DNA from: Eopsaltria australis
Lineage: Eukaryota; Chordata; Aves; Passeriformes; Petroicidae
NCBI GenBank assembly: GCA_034509425.1
Contig: JAVTVJ010000489.1
Coordinates: 248,001 to 312,000 of the forward strand
Length of the DNA: 64,000 bases
Reading direction: 5' to 3'
Position 1 is the first letter of the stretch; each line of letters opens with the position of its first letter. Positions 1-21,193 of the stretch are shown piece after piece. Below the pieces are notes generated by a model that was not told the origin of the DNA, searched no databases, and saw only the letters and a list, made by a program, of their open reading frames with translations. The position numbers and the translations under genes were made by a program.

Positions 1-3000
1 CAGAACCTTAATCAAAGTATTTCCCGGGGATTGGGGGCGGGGGGGGAAGTGCTCTTCTAATTACTTATGTGCTTATAAACCATATTTTGGTAATAGAAGC
101 ATAGGAGTTTATTACTGATGCTGGAACTAACCCTATACAGAGTATGGGAAGTAGATAGAAGTAAATCCTGCACTGATGGAATATTGATCTCTATTGCTGT
201 CTGGACAGGAGAAGTGCTGTGGATTTGATAATCCAGGCATTCTGAGGACTGGTCTCAGTTTTATGGACACTACAGGCACATATTCAGAGTCACACCAAAG
301 GTTCTTAGCAAATCTCTAAGCCAGGTACATTCTGAACATCTGTAGGATTTTACTGAATTCACTTCTTGAAATCATTCAGTAGTTGCTGTTTATTCTGCAA
401 ATACAAAATGAAGCAATGTTCTGCCTCAATTTGCTCTAAAATCTCCTGTATTTAAGGTTGGCTCACTTAATTTAAGAAATGTATGTGCATGATGCTTGTG
501 TTACATAGAGAGGTGCCCAAATGGATCTTTAGACCCAAATGTGGAAAAAAGAAATGCATTTCAACTGATCATCTCTAACTGAAAAAAACAAAATATGGAG
601 ATGAGCTTGAGATTTGAAATAACACTAGTGCTCCAAACGTTTGGTTTCATGTTGAGCTGACACTGGGCTGGCCATGCTGCTTTGACAGAATAAGGACAGT
701 TTTATTAACTCTGAGTTCATTGAACCTTTTCTGCTTTTTACTCTTTTTCGTTTTAGTACACATCTCTACCCCCAGACCTGAAAAAGGATTAAAATGCCAG
801 ATAGGAGACAGATCACTCAGCATTTCTAATCACACACCAGAAATCTCAAGATACATAGTTCTCACAAGATTTTCTACTCTTTGTAGACCATAAAAGGCTC
901 AGATAACTTTCTAAAATCCACTCTGATCTCTTTAATCATTAAAAAATAAATTCTCACTGAGAATCTAAACTGGGCTCCCACTGCAGTGATCACATTCAAT
1001 CAATCCAATTTCACTCCACTGCTTCAGAAATTATTTATGCATCCATTCACTGGGAGTAACAGAAGTCTTCATTCAAAACAATATTCTGACAATTGAAACA
1101 GGGCTGGAACTATTGCAAAAGGAAAAACAAAAACAAAAAAAGCCCTGGAGTACTGAAGGGAGGCATTTCCATACATATATATCATCATTTCAGATGGTTA
1201 TAGGCAGTTTCTTTGTGACTCTTTTTCATATTCATGTTTCAGAAATGCTCCAGAGCAACTGTCCTGTCATTGTGAGTGGAAGAATGTGCTCACCTGCTCA
1301 GCCTCCCTGAGAAGCAGACAAATACTGAATCATCTCAACTACAAACTGGTAAGTTTAGTGTTGCATTTTCCATTACCTTCATCACTGTGAAAGTGAATTT
1401 CAAATAAAGCAAGTGACTGACTTGCTTTCAGAGAGCTTTCTGGAAATTCCAGTCTTGGTAAATAAGAACTTCTGGTGCATGTTTTCCTGCAAGTTAAGTC
1501 TGGTAGAAAGAGCCAATTAGTTGAACTGCCAAATTGCTTAGTGGCATTAGTGGAACTGCTTCGTGTCATATTTATCTGTCTGGGATAAAATCTTTTGGCC
1601 TTGCTACTTGAAGAAGTTGATGCTTTCAAAAATTCCAGCCTTCGCCTTTTTTCAATGAATTGTTGTGTGTTTAAATTAGAGCAGATATTATTTATTTATT
1701 TATAAATACACTACATTTCTGGCCCTGGGCACAGTCTGTCTTTTCAGTACAGTTTGTACAGCACCTAACACATAGTTCCCTATGCTGCTAAAGATAATAA
1801 ATGTGGGAAGATAATGTCATGCCTTGAAGAGTGATGCCTTTACCAATTGATCAGTCTGCAGCTTAATTTGGGGTAACTGAACATGGATCAAATTACCTAC
1901 TTTGAGAGGGAACAGCTTCTGCAAACACACAAAATCTTCTGTGAGCATCTGTGTGAGGATGGCAGGGAGAAAAAGTCACAGACCACTAGAAAGTGCTTGT
2001 AGGAACTTCCAACTGTTTCTTTCTGTAGCATAATGAAGCACAACCACACCTACACTCACACTCTGAGCAGTCTGCAGCCCAGAGGGGGAAAAATCAGCCA
2101 TTTGCTGAAGGTCTCTTTTTTATGTGTTAGAGGTGACTTTTTATTCTGATCAATTGAGCAGAACGTTTTAAGAAGAGGGGTAAAAACCAAGCAGGAGGAA
2201 GAGGGATGTGGTGCTTTCAGTCCTTGTGGGCTGTGATCCTGGTTGTGTGCAGAAACAGTGGCATCTAGCGGGCAGCTCCTCAGCTCGGGAAAGGCACTGC
2301 ATGGAAAACAGGGCAATGATTGCACATTATGGTTATGTTTATCATGGATGAAAGGTTTTCCCAGGTCTGTTTTAATCCTTCTCTTTAAAAGCATTCAGAA
2401 AACAACTGTTTCTCCAGCTTTCCCATCTTCAGTATACAACTTCCAGAATGCTTGTTCTTCTGGTTTGCAGGCATATAGGAAAGTCCAGCATTTTTCCCCA
2501 AGATTTTAGACATGGACAAAAACAAACCTGCAACTAATCCTTGAACACACTCGATCTAATTCAGCTATAGAGGAATTCAAGCACAGCACAGCTTTGAAGG
2601 AAATACCTGTATAGAGGAAGACAATAAAAGCAAACTGAAGGACTCTGAAAAAAAGCTTACTTACATCATTCTGTAGCAATAAGTAGGCATATTTAGGCAG
2701 TTTTTACTTTTTATGCTAATTATCTATGAGTTTTTTCACTGTTGAGTCACAATAAATGCTTCAGCCAACTTATTTATACCTGATCCAAATATCCTGTTCT
2801 CTTGTTAGTTCACTGGATTCTGGGTAAAACACTATGTATATTTTATGGACATACAGAAATACACAATAAGCAGGATGAGGGGTTGCTGCATCTATGGCAA
2901 TAGTCTAAAGCAGTCACACGCCTTCACTGTCTCTTTGGCTTTCAGTGTTTGCCAATGATGAGCAAACTTATGAAACTCTGCTGTGCTGTGCTGGCCTCCT

Positions 3001-6000
3001 CTTCTCTGGCTGTCTCTCCCATAGGCTGGAGGGTGTTTCTGTGTTTACTTGAGAGGCCCAAATTAATTTATATGAAGGGATGACTTGGCTTCGTAAATCT
3101 GGCAGAAGAGCTGGATGTCTTAGAAAGCAATAACTTGGCTAAGTTCTTCATGATCACAGGATTCCAGAGGCAATCATATGCTTTAGTCTGGGTTTCTTTT
3201 ATTATTTGTAACTTCAACATTTTTAGTTCATTCTCCTTTTCTTCACACTTTTTTTTTCTCCCTTTATTCCCTATGTTTCAAACTTCCCTATATGGTGTCT
3301 GCCACTTTTCTTGCCTTGAGGGACCAGGAGGTTCTTCAATGGCTGGTTCTAGCCCAGAACAGAAGTGTAAATACTTACAAGACAGATGAGTTTGGTTTGA
3401 ACATGAGTGCAAATATGAGTTGGCTCCTTTGCCCAGTATCCTGACACCAACATGGGCTGAAGCCTATTAACACTACACCATAATTCCTTCCCTTAAGAAG
3501 TGGGAGAGAACATGGATCACTGATCTGGAAGTACTTCACCTTTCTATGTTTCTAGTTTTCTCCTTGTTAATTAGACTTAATAATACTTACCTTTTTTTTG
3601 GAGATACCTACATGAGATCCTTCAGCCTTCATGTGGAAGAGCAAACTTCAATCTCTATTCCATGTTTGCCTTAGGATCAGCTCAGTGTTACTGAGGTAGG
3701 CCTAGAACCTTCTACTTAACCTTCCCAGTTACCTTACAAATGACTGAGTATAACCAGGTGGGAGTTCTTTTATTTCAAAGAAGTACTTGAAAATTGACTT
3801 TCACAGGGTGAAAGTTGACATTAACTGTCATCAAATGAATTTTTCACTGTGGAAATAAAAACAGAGCCAGGATTTCACCTAATGACTTTAACTCAAAGAG
3901 ATATGCAAATTTAGATCTCTGTATTGAGAGAGTTATGAATGAAGCACACAATAGCAGTCTGATTATACGTTTTCACACTCCCAGATTTAATCTGTAATTT
4001 ATCTTGGCAGTAGGGGAAAGCAAGCCTTTGATGCTTTGAGATTTAAATGATTTCCTTGGAGTCATCTAGGAGAGCTGTTTTACTGGAAGGAAAGTATACC
4101 AGAAAAACTGTTGATCTAGTCCAGCCTATCAAAAGCTCTGTAGCAGTAATATCTCATATGTAATCATAATACTGTGTTTTATTTTGCTCCCAGTCCTCAG
4201 GCTTCAAGTGTGACAGCAGTGAGGGGCTCTGAAAGTTACTTTGCTCCATTCATAACTAATTCTGTTGCCATTACAGATCACAGCAGTCGTCTAAGAGCCA
4301 TCAAGCAATTTTTTATGCTGTTTTGCAGGTATCACGTGTTTCCATCTGACTGTACACGATATTCTTTTCCGAGGCATAAGTTACAAAGGCACACAGGCAG
4401 GAAAGGTTGGCTGGATTCATGTGCCCCTCATGGCAGAATTACAAGGCAAAGGGATAGCTGTGCAGAGAAACTACACAATTATTAGTCTGCACCACAGTGC
4501 TTCCCAGCTGCTGATCCTAGAAAGTCCTCTGATGTTTCTTTAATACTCCACAAAACTGAGCCTCTCTTCCACTGAGTTGTGTCAGAATATAGTATGGGAG
4601 ACTAAGGGAACAAAATCATCTGCAAATTGAATTGAGTCAAGCTTTTATTATGAAACAATACATGAAATAGTCATCAGGCAGTAAGACCTAGTGTTACATA
4701 AATGTAACATCTTCATGCAATACTGTAATTTAACCTAGAAGATTGTAATTAAGGATTCCTCTAAAGCCCAGAAAGCTGGCCTTCTCTTCATGCTGGTATT
4801 CTGCAATTTTCTATTGACCTCTCCCCTCAAGTTCCTTTTGCTTCAGACAGTCAAAAGCTGTACCCTTAAAAGGATACTCTAAGACTAATCAGTTGCCCAT
4901 ACCTCAGAAACTGTGGAAAGCCTAAATTCAGTTATTCATGCATGCAATCACTGCTGGTAGAAAATACATGATGGTCTGTAACATATCAAGGCACTTAGAG
5001 CTGGAAGTCCTGCTGTATCATGAGGATTGCACTGTACTGCAAGGATGTTCTGCTCTGCAATGAGCACGTGGCCAATGCAGGAATAATCTTGTCCTCCTTA
5101 ACACAATCACATATAAATCCATGTATACATGTGGAGATCTGCAGAAAAAAACCCCAAATGTAAAAATCCATGCTGATATTGGCCATACTAACAACACCTT
5201 AAGGGCCTCAAATCATTTAAACACTTCTCTAACATTAATTCTTGAAAGTGGCCTGGGAGCAGCTGTTGGGAAGAATTCCTGTAGCTAAGTGAGCCAGCTT
5301 TCAACTGTGTCTCAGCTGGAAGATTTTTTTGAAAACTGCCAACTTACCTCCTAAGGCTGAAGTTTGGGAATGTTATGTTTTTGTTTTTAAATGAGTTTCA
5401 GACCTTTGGCTTATTGTGGATTAATAGAGCCCCACTGAAGTCTACTACAATGTCCCAATGTTCAAAGGTATTCAGAGATGTACAAATGGATAAAATGATT
5501 TTAAGCAGATGAACTTTCTATCTTTTGAAACCGATCAGCCCTGGCAGATACCATCTCTGTATTTTGCTGCTTTAAAGCTTTGAAAAAAAGGAGCTAAATC
5601 TGCAACTTTTATGTTAAAAAGTTAACTGGGAGTGATATGGCTTCGCTATTACGGTGATGATGCAAACTTATATCTGTTGACAACTTTCATATCTGTTTAA
5701 AAAAGCTCCTTGCAGGTCAGACTGCATCCTGAATATCTCCAGGATATTCAACTGAGTTTAATCCTGCCCCAGTCCCACTGAGAGCTAAGCAAACAAGTAC
5801 AAGACTTAAACAGAAGGGTTGGAAAAAGAGCAGAAGCAGACAGGAGAGAAACAGGAGCAATCTGAAGCCACATTAATAAGAATGTTCTGCAGTCACCAGC
5901 TTACACCCACAGCAGAGAAATGCATAACCAGAGTTTTATTAACATGAACAGAATAGAGTGACACAGTTGATGCCTGGGGTGCTTCTGTTCTCTCTTCTGC

Positions 6001-6080
6001 TCAGCTGCCCAACATCTTTCAGCACAAGGAGCTTCCCCCAGCCTTTGCTTATTCCCTTCTCTCCCAGTGTGTGGCTCTGC
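1..6080. other. Intergenic, AT-rich, no gene recognised
   Basis: I see no exon with conserved protein similarity and flanking splice sites on either strand. The open frames here are short (at most 112 codons), overlap one another on both strands and resemble no family I know. The stretch lies downstream of C17orf67, whose last exon and poly(A) signal begin just beyond it. In human the next gene in this direction is NOG, which is not seen here. Confidence 0.6.
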
Positions 6081-6082
6081 CT

Positions 6083-6088
6083 TTTATT
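6083..6088 (-). terminator. Poly(A) signal of C17orf67
   Basis: AATAAA on the minus strand, 60 bp beyond the C17orf67 stop codon. A second minus-strand AATAAA lies at 5935-5940. Either could end the transcript, and the sequence alone does not decide. Confidence 0.55.
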
Positions 6089-6103
6089 ATGGAGAAAAAA
6101 AAG

Positions 6104-6124
6104 ATATATATATATATATATATA
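6104..6124. repeat. (TA)n microsatellite in the C17orf67 3' UTR
   Basis: About ten uninterrupted TA units, between the C17orf67 stop codon and its nearest AATAAA. It is likely to vary in length between individuals. Confidence 0.9.
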
Positions 6125-6148
6125 CCAGTTGCAGGGTAGGCAAAGCCA

Positions 6149-9100
6149 TTAGATTGGATGCACTAGATCTCTGTTGCAGTGGGGGAGGCAATGAGGATTC
6201 AACCAGTGTTCAAGGAATTGTTCTTCTGATCTCTGCTCCAAGCGCTGGAGGTAAAGCATGTACTCCTATTCAAAGAAAAGAAAAAGTAATTTAATTGTGT
6301 AATCACTCAATTCTAATGTCAGGCCAGGGACCCAGGATAATTTTACAGCTGATGTAAGGGCCATTAATTAATCCTTTAAAATAATCAAATATAGTGAAAT
6401 GGTGTTGCTAGTCAGTTTGCCCCAGCCTAGCAATATTTAATGAATGACATCATCTCCAGATCAGTAAATGTGTTAAGCAAGAATTATACAACAATATTCA
6501 TAAACTAGGAATTCTTTATAAACAATTCTTATTTGCATATCATCACAGAAGCCTTTGTTGGCCCTGAGAGTACAAAGGATTCTCACAAATAGGTCTGTTA
6601 TAGCCCTTTTTGAAAATTGGTTCCTGCTGCTTAAAGAAGATTAACCCCTTGCAGGATTATGTGGCAGGACTCTGAAGGGTTCTAGTAGGTAGCACACATC
6701 AGGGCTAACTGATGATAAATAAAATAATATGAATTTTCCATACCAATTTATAGAGAGAAGTTTTGGTCTCAGGAACAAATTACCAAAGTACAGTGGGCTG
6801 TGTATCAAAAACTTGACCTCCATCAGGAACAAAATTTACTTTTAAAAAGTCCCAGTCTTCATGGGCTCATAAGCTTTGTGAACATCAGATACATTTACCC
6901 AAAATAATCCCCCGTTGCTTTGCACTGTGGGCACTGTTGGAATGGAAGCTGTAGCCTAAACCCTTTGCACTGGCCAAGTATTGCTGCTGTCACCCAGCTC
7001 CCTGCTCTTTGTGCCAGCCAGAGGGTGGGGATACTGGGTGCCATCAGATCCTGCCTTTCACTGGGCTTTCTCTCCTCACAGCACCAGGAGACTTGGCTCA
7101 GATCTCTGGGGAGAGACTGCATTAGGAACTGGCAGGGAACAGCGACTGGGAAGATGCCACATTATCAAAAGCAGGATCTCAGTCAAAGTGAGATTAAAAC
7201 ATGCTGATAACATAAATTACATTTTTTTAATAATCAAAGGGGGCTGATCTTGCTGTCTGTTACTGAACAGGTTTCTGACTCAAACAGCACTGTGGAAGTC
7301 AAAGAGTGTCACAAAGAATTGCAAATTACATTCCCCAGCTCAGCATGATCTGGCCCAGTACAAACAGCTTTTGCTTAAAACAGTTGAACAGAGGTGGGTT
7401 CATCCCAGCATTCATTTCATTCTGCTACAAAGCATCCATACAAAATCAGTTTTTCTCCTTGAGTCCATGTGCACAAGCTGTGCACAGGGATGCAGCAGCC
7501 ATGCACCTCCATTCACATGGAAAATCTCCACATTCCACATGGCAACAAGGGTTGGTTTTTTTTATCAGATGCTTCCTTTTCTGAAAACCTTGACATTTAG
7601 GGAGCAAAACAAATACTCTTATGTTTGGGTTTCCTTACAGAGGGTCAGCTTTGCTGTCTAGATAAAAAAAATAAAAGAAAATAAATAAAAGAAGGTTGGA
7701 ATTTCTCAACAAGTGTTTGCTCCTAATCTCAGCAGGATGGAAAGTGCAAGTGCAGAGCAGCAGAGTCAGAAATCCAACATTTCTTTAGCCCTGAATCCCT
7801 CCTCTCCCCACACAGAGTGATAGAATTCATAAGGATCACCAAGTCCAACTCCCTGTGCCTCACAGGACCACCTAAAACTAAGCCATAGACTAAATGTTGC
7901 ATGCATGCATGTAACTTCTTGCCATACAGGAATTACCTCAATCCAACTGTTCTGCTGCTTCATTTACTCTGTATTCAATATTTGCTATATTTACCATATA
8001 ACCTTAATCGTGCTGGTGTATTAAGCATAAGCACAGATGGGAGGTGTATTCCTGCTAATTTGCAAAAACTACAAGGCTCATTTAACAACTTAGAAACCAA
8101 CTCAGTCCTGAATGTTGTGGGCAGCAGTGCAGCCTTCTGGTTTTTGGCTGTGTTGTGCAATTTTCAGTGTACAAGGTCGTAAACAAGCACGGAGCAATAT
8201 CCTTGTGACAGCTTTGATTTGTCGTGGTGTCCCCTTTGACAAACAGTTTGTTCACCCCATGTTGGGCACTGTTGGCAGGTGGATTCCTTTTGGCTGGGGT
8301 AAATTACTCACTGGAAAGGTGAAACCAGAAGCTGTTTCTACAATCCTGCAAGGCACACAGTGCTCTTCATGTCCTATGGAGCCCAGAAGTGTTCAGCACC
8401 TTGCTAAACTGAGCCCCTTGTGCTCGTCACACACACAATCCCTGGTGTGCTCCTGGCTTCTGTGGGCTTTGCCTCTTCAGACCCATGTAATTTTAGCTTG
8501 GTTTATTTGCTTTGGAAAGAAATAGGCAGTAGCTTTAAAATACCTTAAGTACCCTTGAGAAGTGCAGGATTATGTGTTAGGTCTTGTCAAAGCAAGGAAA
8601 ACAGAAGGCTCTTTTATTCTTTCACTTTTTCTTTTGTTGTAATAGGGTTTAGAAAGAAATAAATGGAGATATTGTATGCAAACCCAAAGCTGTTGCATTA
8701 AGGCAGCAACTAAAAACTCTAACAATATCATAAAAAACCATCCTATCTATAGCATTCATAAATAAGTCAATGTAAGTAGGTGATTTTTAAAGCTAGTTGG
8801 GAACTACCTCAGTCTCCACACTGACCACTGACACCTCTATCTCCTCTCTGCCTGCAGTGCAGAATGGACTGTAGGCAGAAGACATTTCCTGTTTCTTGGG
8901 TTTTCAGGAACAAGCTGATGAAATCCACATCTCTATAAAGGAAAAGCCACTTTCTTCTGAATAATTTGATCAGTATTTTTGAACCATGATAAATAATCTC
9001 ATTTTGCAAGTGAACATTTCCTGAGCAATACTCAGTACTAACAGAATCCTCTTAACTGTAATTGAAAGAATTTAAAGGGGTTTTTTAATATTTCATGGAA

Positions 9101-10059
9101 GAACTCAGCTGCTTTAAAGGGGGATATTCATAACATATTGCCTGGAAGAAACAGAAATTTAATCCTAAGCACCAGTGTTTTGGGGGATTTGGTGTTGGGT
9201 TTTTTCAGTTAATGTAATTTAATAGTAAATGTCATAAATCACCCTCATTGGCTCATCAGGGAAACCAGCTTTTCTGGGTCTGTCTTCACGACGAGTCCTC
9301 AGAATTTGCTTGGCATCTTTTTCAGACAAAATTGGTGAAGTGTCTAAAGAGAGAACAGCTGAAATTAGTTCTGAAATTATCAAAAAGTTACTGTTTTATC
9401 TATCAGTTGTGAAACGAAATGTTTCCAATATACAAAGTGTTCTTTCATTACAGCCCCTTCCCAGGGGATATTGCATTCCAAGAGATAGGAGTGGAATTTT
9501 AAACCATTTTTATACTTGTGTTTTCTCTTGTATGAAGCAAAGTCCACATATTCATGTTACTATAAAATGAGCAAATATAACAGCACCATCAAACCGCTGA
9601 CATTAGTTGCTCTTCCAACTCTTTGTTCTTTTCTGTGTTGCTTTATAGAATTTTTTTCAAAGTATTGAGTTAGAAACATTGCAAAGAAGATATTGCATTG
9701 AACATTCCACTTGCAGGACCTTGGTAAACTAATGTTAAAATAGTAAGCAAGTAAAACTAAACTTTTGGGGTTTACAACAAATTACTACAGTGTGGTAAAT
9801 GGAGAGTTAAATATCAAATACAACATCATGATTGTTAAAAATCAAATCCTGGAAAGCCTGCAATATAAAAATAGTTGAGTGTTACAAATTAAATACATGA
9901 AAATATATGAATTATGAATACTAAAACAGACGGTTGACAAACTATTACTACTTATGCTCTGCAGTTCTACACACATATGCAGGTTTGTTGATATAAACTC
10001 CTACCTGTAACAGCGGTCATCAGGACCAAAAAGGAGACAAACACAAGAAACTTCTTCAT
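6149..10059 (-). CDS. C17orf67: C17orf67-like small secreted protein, 3 exons
   Basis: Coding exons on the minus strand are 10059-10005, 9343-9243 and 6265-6149, joined in phase to give 90 residues (the human protein is about 91). Exon 1 encodes MKKFLVFVSFLVLMTAVT, a clear signal peptide. Exon 2 carries SPILSEKDAKQILRTRRED and GFPDEPMR, and exon 3 carries EYMLYLQRLEQRSEEQFLEH followed by WLNPHCLPHCNRDLVHPI and TAA. These blocks match my memory of human C17orf67, including the HCxPHC motif. All splice sites are GT..AG. The molecular function of the family is not known to me; the sequence suggests a small secreted peptide with a helical middle and a Cys/His-rich C-terminus. It diverges from DGKE with about 2 kb between start codons, as in human. 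A CRE-like TACGTCAG lies at 10133-10140, about 75 bp upstream of the ATG; its role is unproven. Confidence 0.9.
7812..7890 (-). mobile_element. CR1 LINE 3' tail fragment
   Basis: Recognised from the reversed CR1 tail pattern (gatagaattc..aaggatcaccaagtccaact..acctaaaactaagccata). It lies in the 2.98-kb intron 2 of C17orf67. It is only a short, degraded 3' piece with no coding capacity. Confidence 0.6.
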
Positions 10060-11069
10060 TTTGATTCTGCTTTCTCTCAGTCTGTTCCAAAATGAGCACC
10101 CCTGACCAAGGCATTCACCTATTTGAAGGAGCTACGTCAGTCACAAATGTTTGTTTATCCTTAATTTGAGTGATAGTATGATTCTGAAGACATCTGGTCT
10201 GAAGGTCTGAATTAGTCTATTATCTGCTCCCACATTCTCTGCATAACTCTTTCCCTGAGGGAAAGAAAATAGAAGGGCTTTTTTTCCACCTCAGGCTTCA
10301 GAGCTACACTGGGTATTTTAAACTTGTGAAAATAAAGCCTATCCTCTTATATTTTGCATGGCAAGCAAAGGCTTTTGGTGCCCAAGGTAAACTATTGTTT
10401 TTTAAAGGAAACAATAGCCCAGTACTGTTAATCTCAGAGACAGCTGCAAAGGGGCCCCTTTTTCAAAGATTGTCTCTAACTCCGCTCCAGCAGAGAACTT
10501 ACTAATGGGGTTTAACTCTAGCAAAGCCAAATTATGACTGCTGAGAAACACAGCAGAGTTTTCTATCACATTAACAGAACCACACAAATGAAACCCCACA
10601 TAATTCTTCTCCTTTCAGGACAAGTTAAAAAACAGGATTATGGCCTTACTAGTAAGCATAGTGTTAAGTAAGGATGTAGGTTAGCAGATGTCACTGCAAA
10701 CAGGTAGTTTTGGCCTTGAGAAATGCCCAGAGCTCCTCTGGGCAGTGCCATGCTGGACACATGGTACCAGCATCACCGATTTGTAAGGTATGAAATGCAT
10801 CCCTTCAACTATAACATATAAAATAGGTAGTCAGAGTTCATCATTGGCTCTGACATGAGAGAAGGGAGCAATTTCCTTGGAAATCTGAGTGTTGTCCAAC
10901 TGTGGAGTATGTGCATTTTTCAGTGGTTTTTTTAAGATACCAAGACCCTAGAATCCAATCAATTTTGTATATGCTGTATGGATTTACATCATTGCTTCCC
11001 ATACTGTTTTGAAAGTGCAAAAACCTCTAGGTTCTAATGGCAGCCACTATTTTTAGAACTGCTCCAGAG
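10060..11069. other. Upstream region of C17orf67, no gene seen
   Basis: This AT-rich kilobase between C17orf67 and the CR1 insertion near DGKE should hold the 5' UTR and promoter of C17orf67. A minus-strand TATAAG with an adjoining ATGCAAAA octamer-like match lies at about 10346-10360. I see no coding exon. Confidence 0.4.
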
Positions 11070-11124
11070 GAACGAAATGATGAGGGGAAGGCATTTCTGG
11101 TTGGGCAATAAAGCACAACCACGG
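11070..11124. repeat. Direct repeat, left copy, flanking CR1
   Basis: A 55-bp segment (starting gaacgaaatgatgagg, ending near ccacgg) that recurs at 11464-11518. By hand alignment the copies differ at about six positions plus two single-base gaps. The CR1 fragment lies exactly between them. Confidence 0.85.
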
Positions 11125-11463
11125 GGAGGACAAGCACAGGCACAAAGATACAACTCAGTGGGAGCCTCATTGCCCTCTACAACCACCTGAAATGTTGTGG
11201 TGAGGATCAGGCTCTTCTGCTGGGCCTACAGAGGACCAGGGGAAATGGCCTTAAACTGAGACGGGGGAGATTCAAATTAAAGATTGTTGGTGTGGTCAGG
11301 CTTTGGAAAGGGCTGCCCAGGGAGGTGCTGGAGTCACCATCCCCTGAGCTGCTCAAGAGGCGTCCGGCCCTGGCGCCGGGTGCTGTGGTTTAGTGGTTAC
11401 AAGGAGCAGCGCTTGGTGATCTTAAAGGCCTCCCAGTTTTGATGACTCCATGATTCTAGGGCA
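11125..11463 (+). mobile_element. CR1 LINE 3' end
   Basis: The typical avian CR1 3' region in plus orientation: gcctcattgccctctacaac, then aggggaaatggccttaaact, then ggctgcccagggaggtgctg, then the tail ending in ccatgattctaggg. It is 5'-truncated, as most CR1 copies are. It sits between two 55-bp direct repeats and directly abuts the CpG-rich promoter of DGKE. Confidence 0.9.
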
Positions 11464-11518
11464 GAACGAAATTATGAGGAAAAGCATTTATGGTTGGGCA
11501 ATAAAGGCACGAACACGG
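11464..11518. repeat. Direct repeat, right copy, flanking CR1
   Basis: The second copy of the 55-bp segment at 11070-11124. It ends at the edge of the GC-rich DGKE promoter island. Confidence 0.85.
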
Positions 11519-12025
11519 CGGTCACTCGGCCCCAAGCCAGCGCGGCCTTCGCCTCAGGTCCGGGTCCGGGCCCGGGCCCGGCGGAGCTGAAGCCGGAGCC
11601 GGAGCCGAGCCGCTCCGCCAGGCACTGCGGCGGGTGCCGAGCGCCGCTGGCGACATCGCCGCTGTCGCGACAGACGGGGGCGGCCGGCTCCCGTCTCCTG
11701 GCAACGGCCCTGGGCCGCTTCCGCTTCCGCCGCCCCGCGCATCCCGCGGTGCCGCTCCGAGCCCGCCGTGCGCCCCGGCCCCGGCTCCGCCGGCAGCTCC
11801 CGGGGGCCGAGGGCCGGAGCTCGGTGTCCGCTCCGCTGTCCCGGGGCAGCGGCGAGGGGCAGCCGGGGCCGTGCGGCCGCGCTCTCCCGGCGCCGGCGGC
11901 AGCGGGCGGGACGAGCCCGGGGGCTGCGCAAGGCCCGGGCGGGCGGCGGAGGAGCCCCGGCCGGAACCCTGCCGTCGGCCCGATGTGGCGCAGGTCGGTG
12001 CCGAGCCCTGAGGAGGGGTTAGAAG

Positions 12026-12115
12026 ATGGTGCGTGAAGCTGCGCATTGGCTCCCTGAGCGAAGGGGCCGTTCCGGGGCTCGCCCCGCCGCCTGCCCGAGA
12101 GGTGCGAGGGGTTAG
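12026..12115 (+). other. Possible upstream ORF of DGKE
   Basis: An ATG in good context (agaagATGg) opens a 29-codon frame that stops at TAG, 17 bp before the DGKE ATG and out of frame with it. It would matter only if transcription starts upstream of 12026, which is not known. Confidence 0.4.
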
Positions 12116-12132
12116 GCCGGGGAGGCGCGGGG

Positions 12133-21193
<9,061 letters not shown>

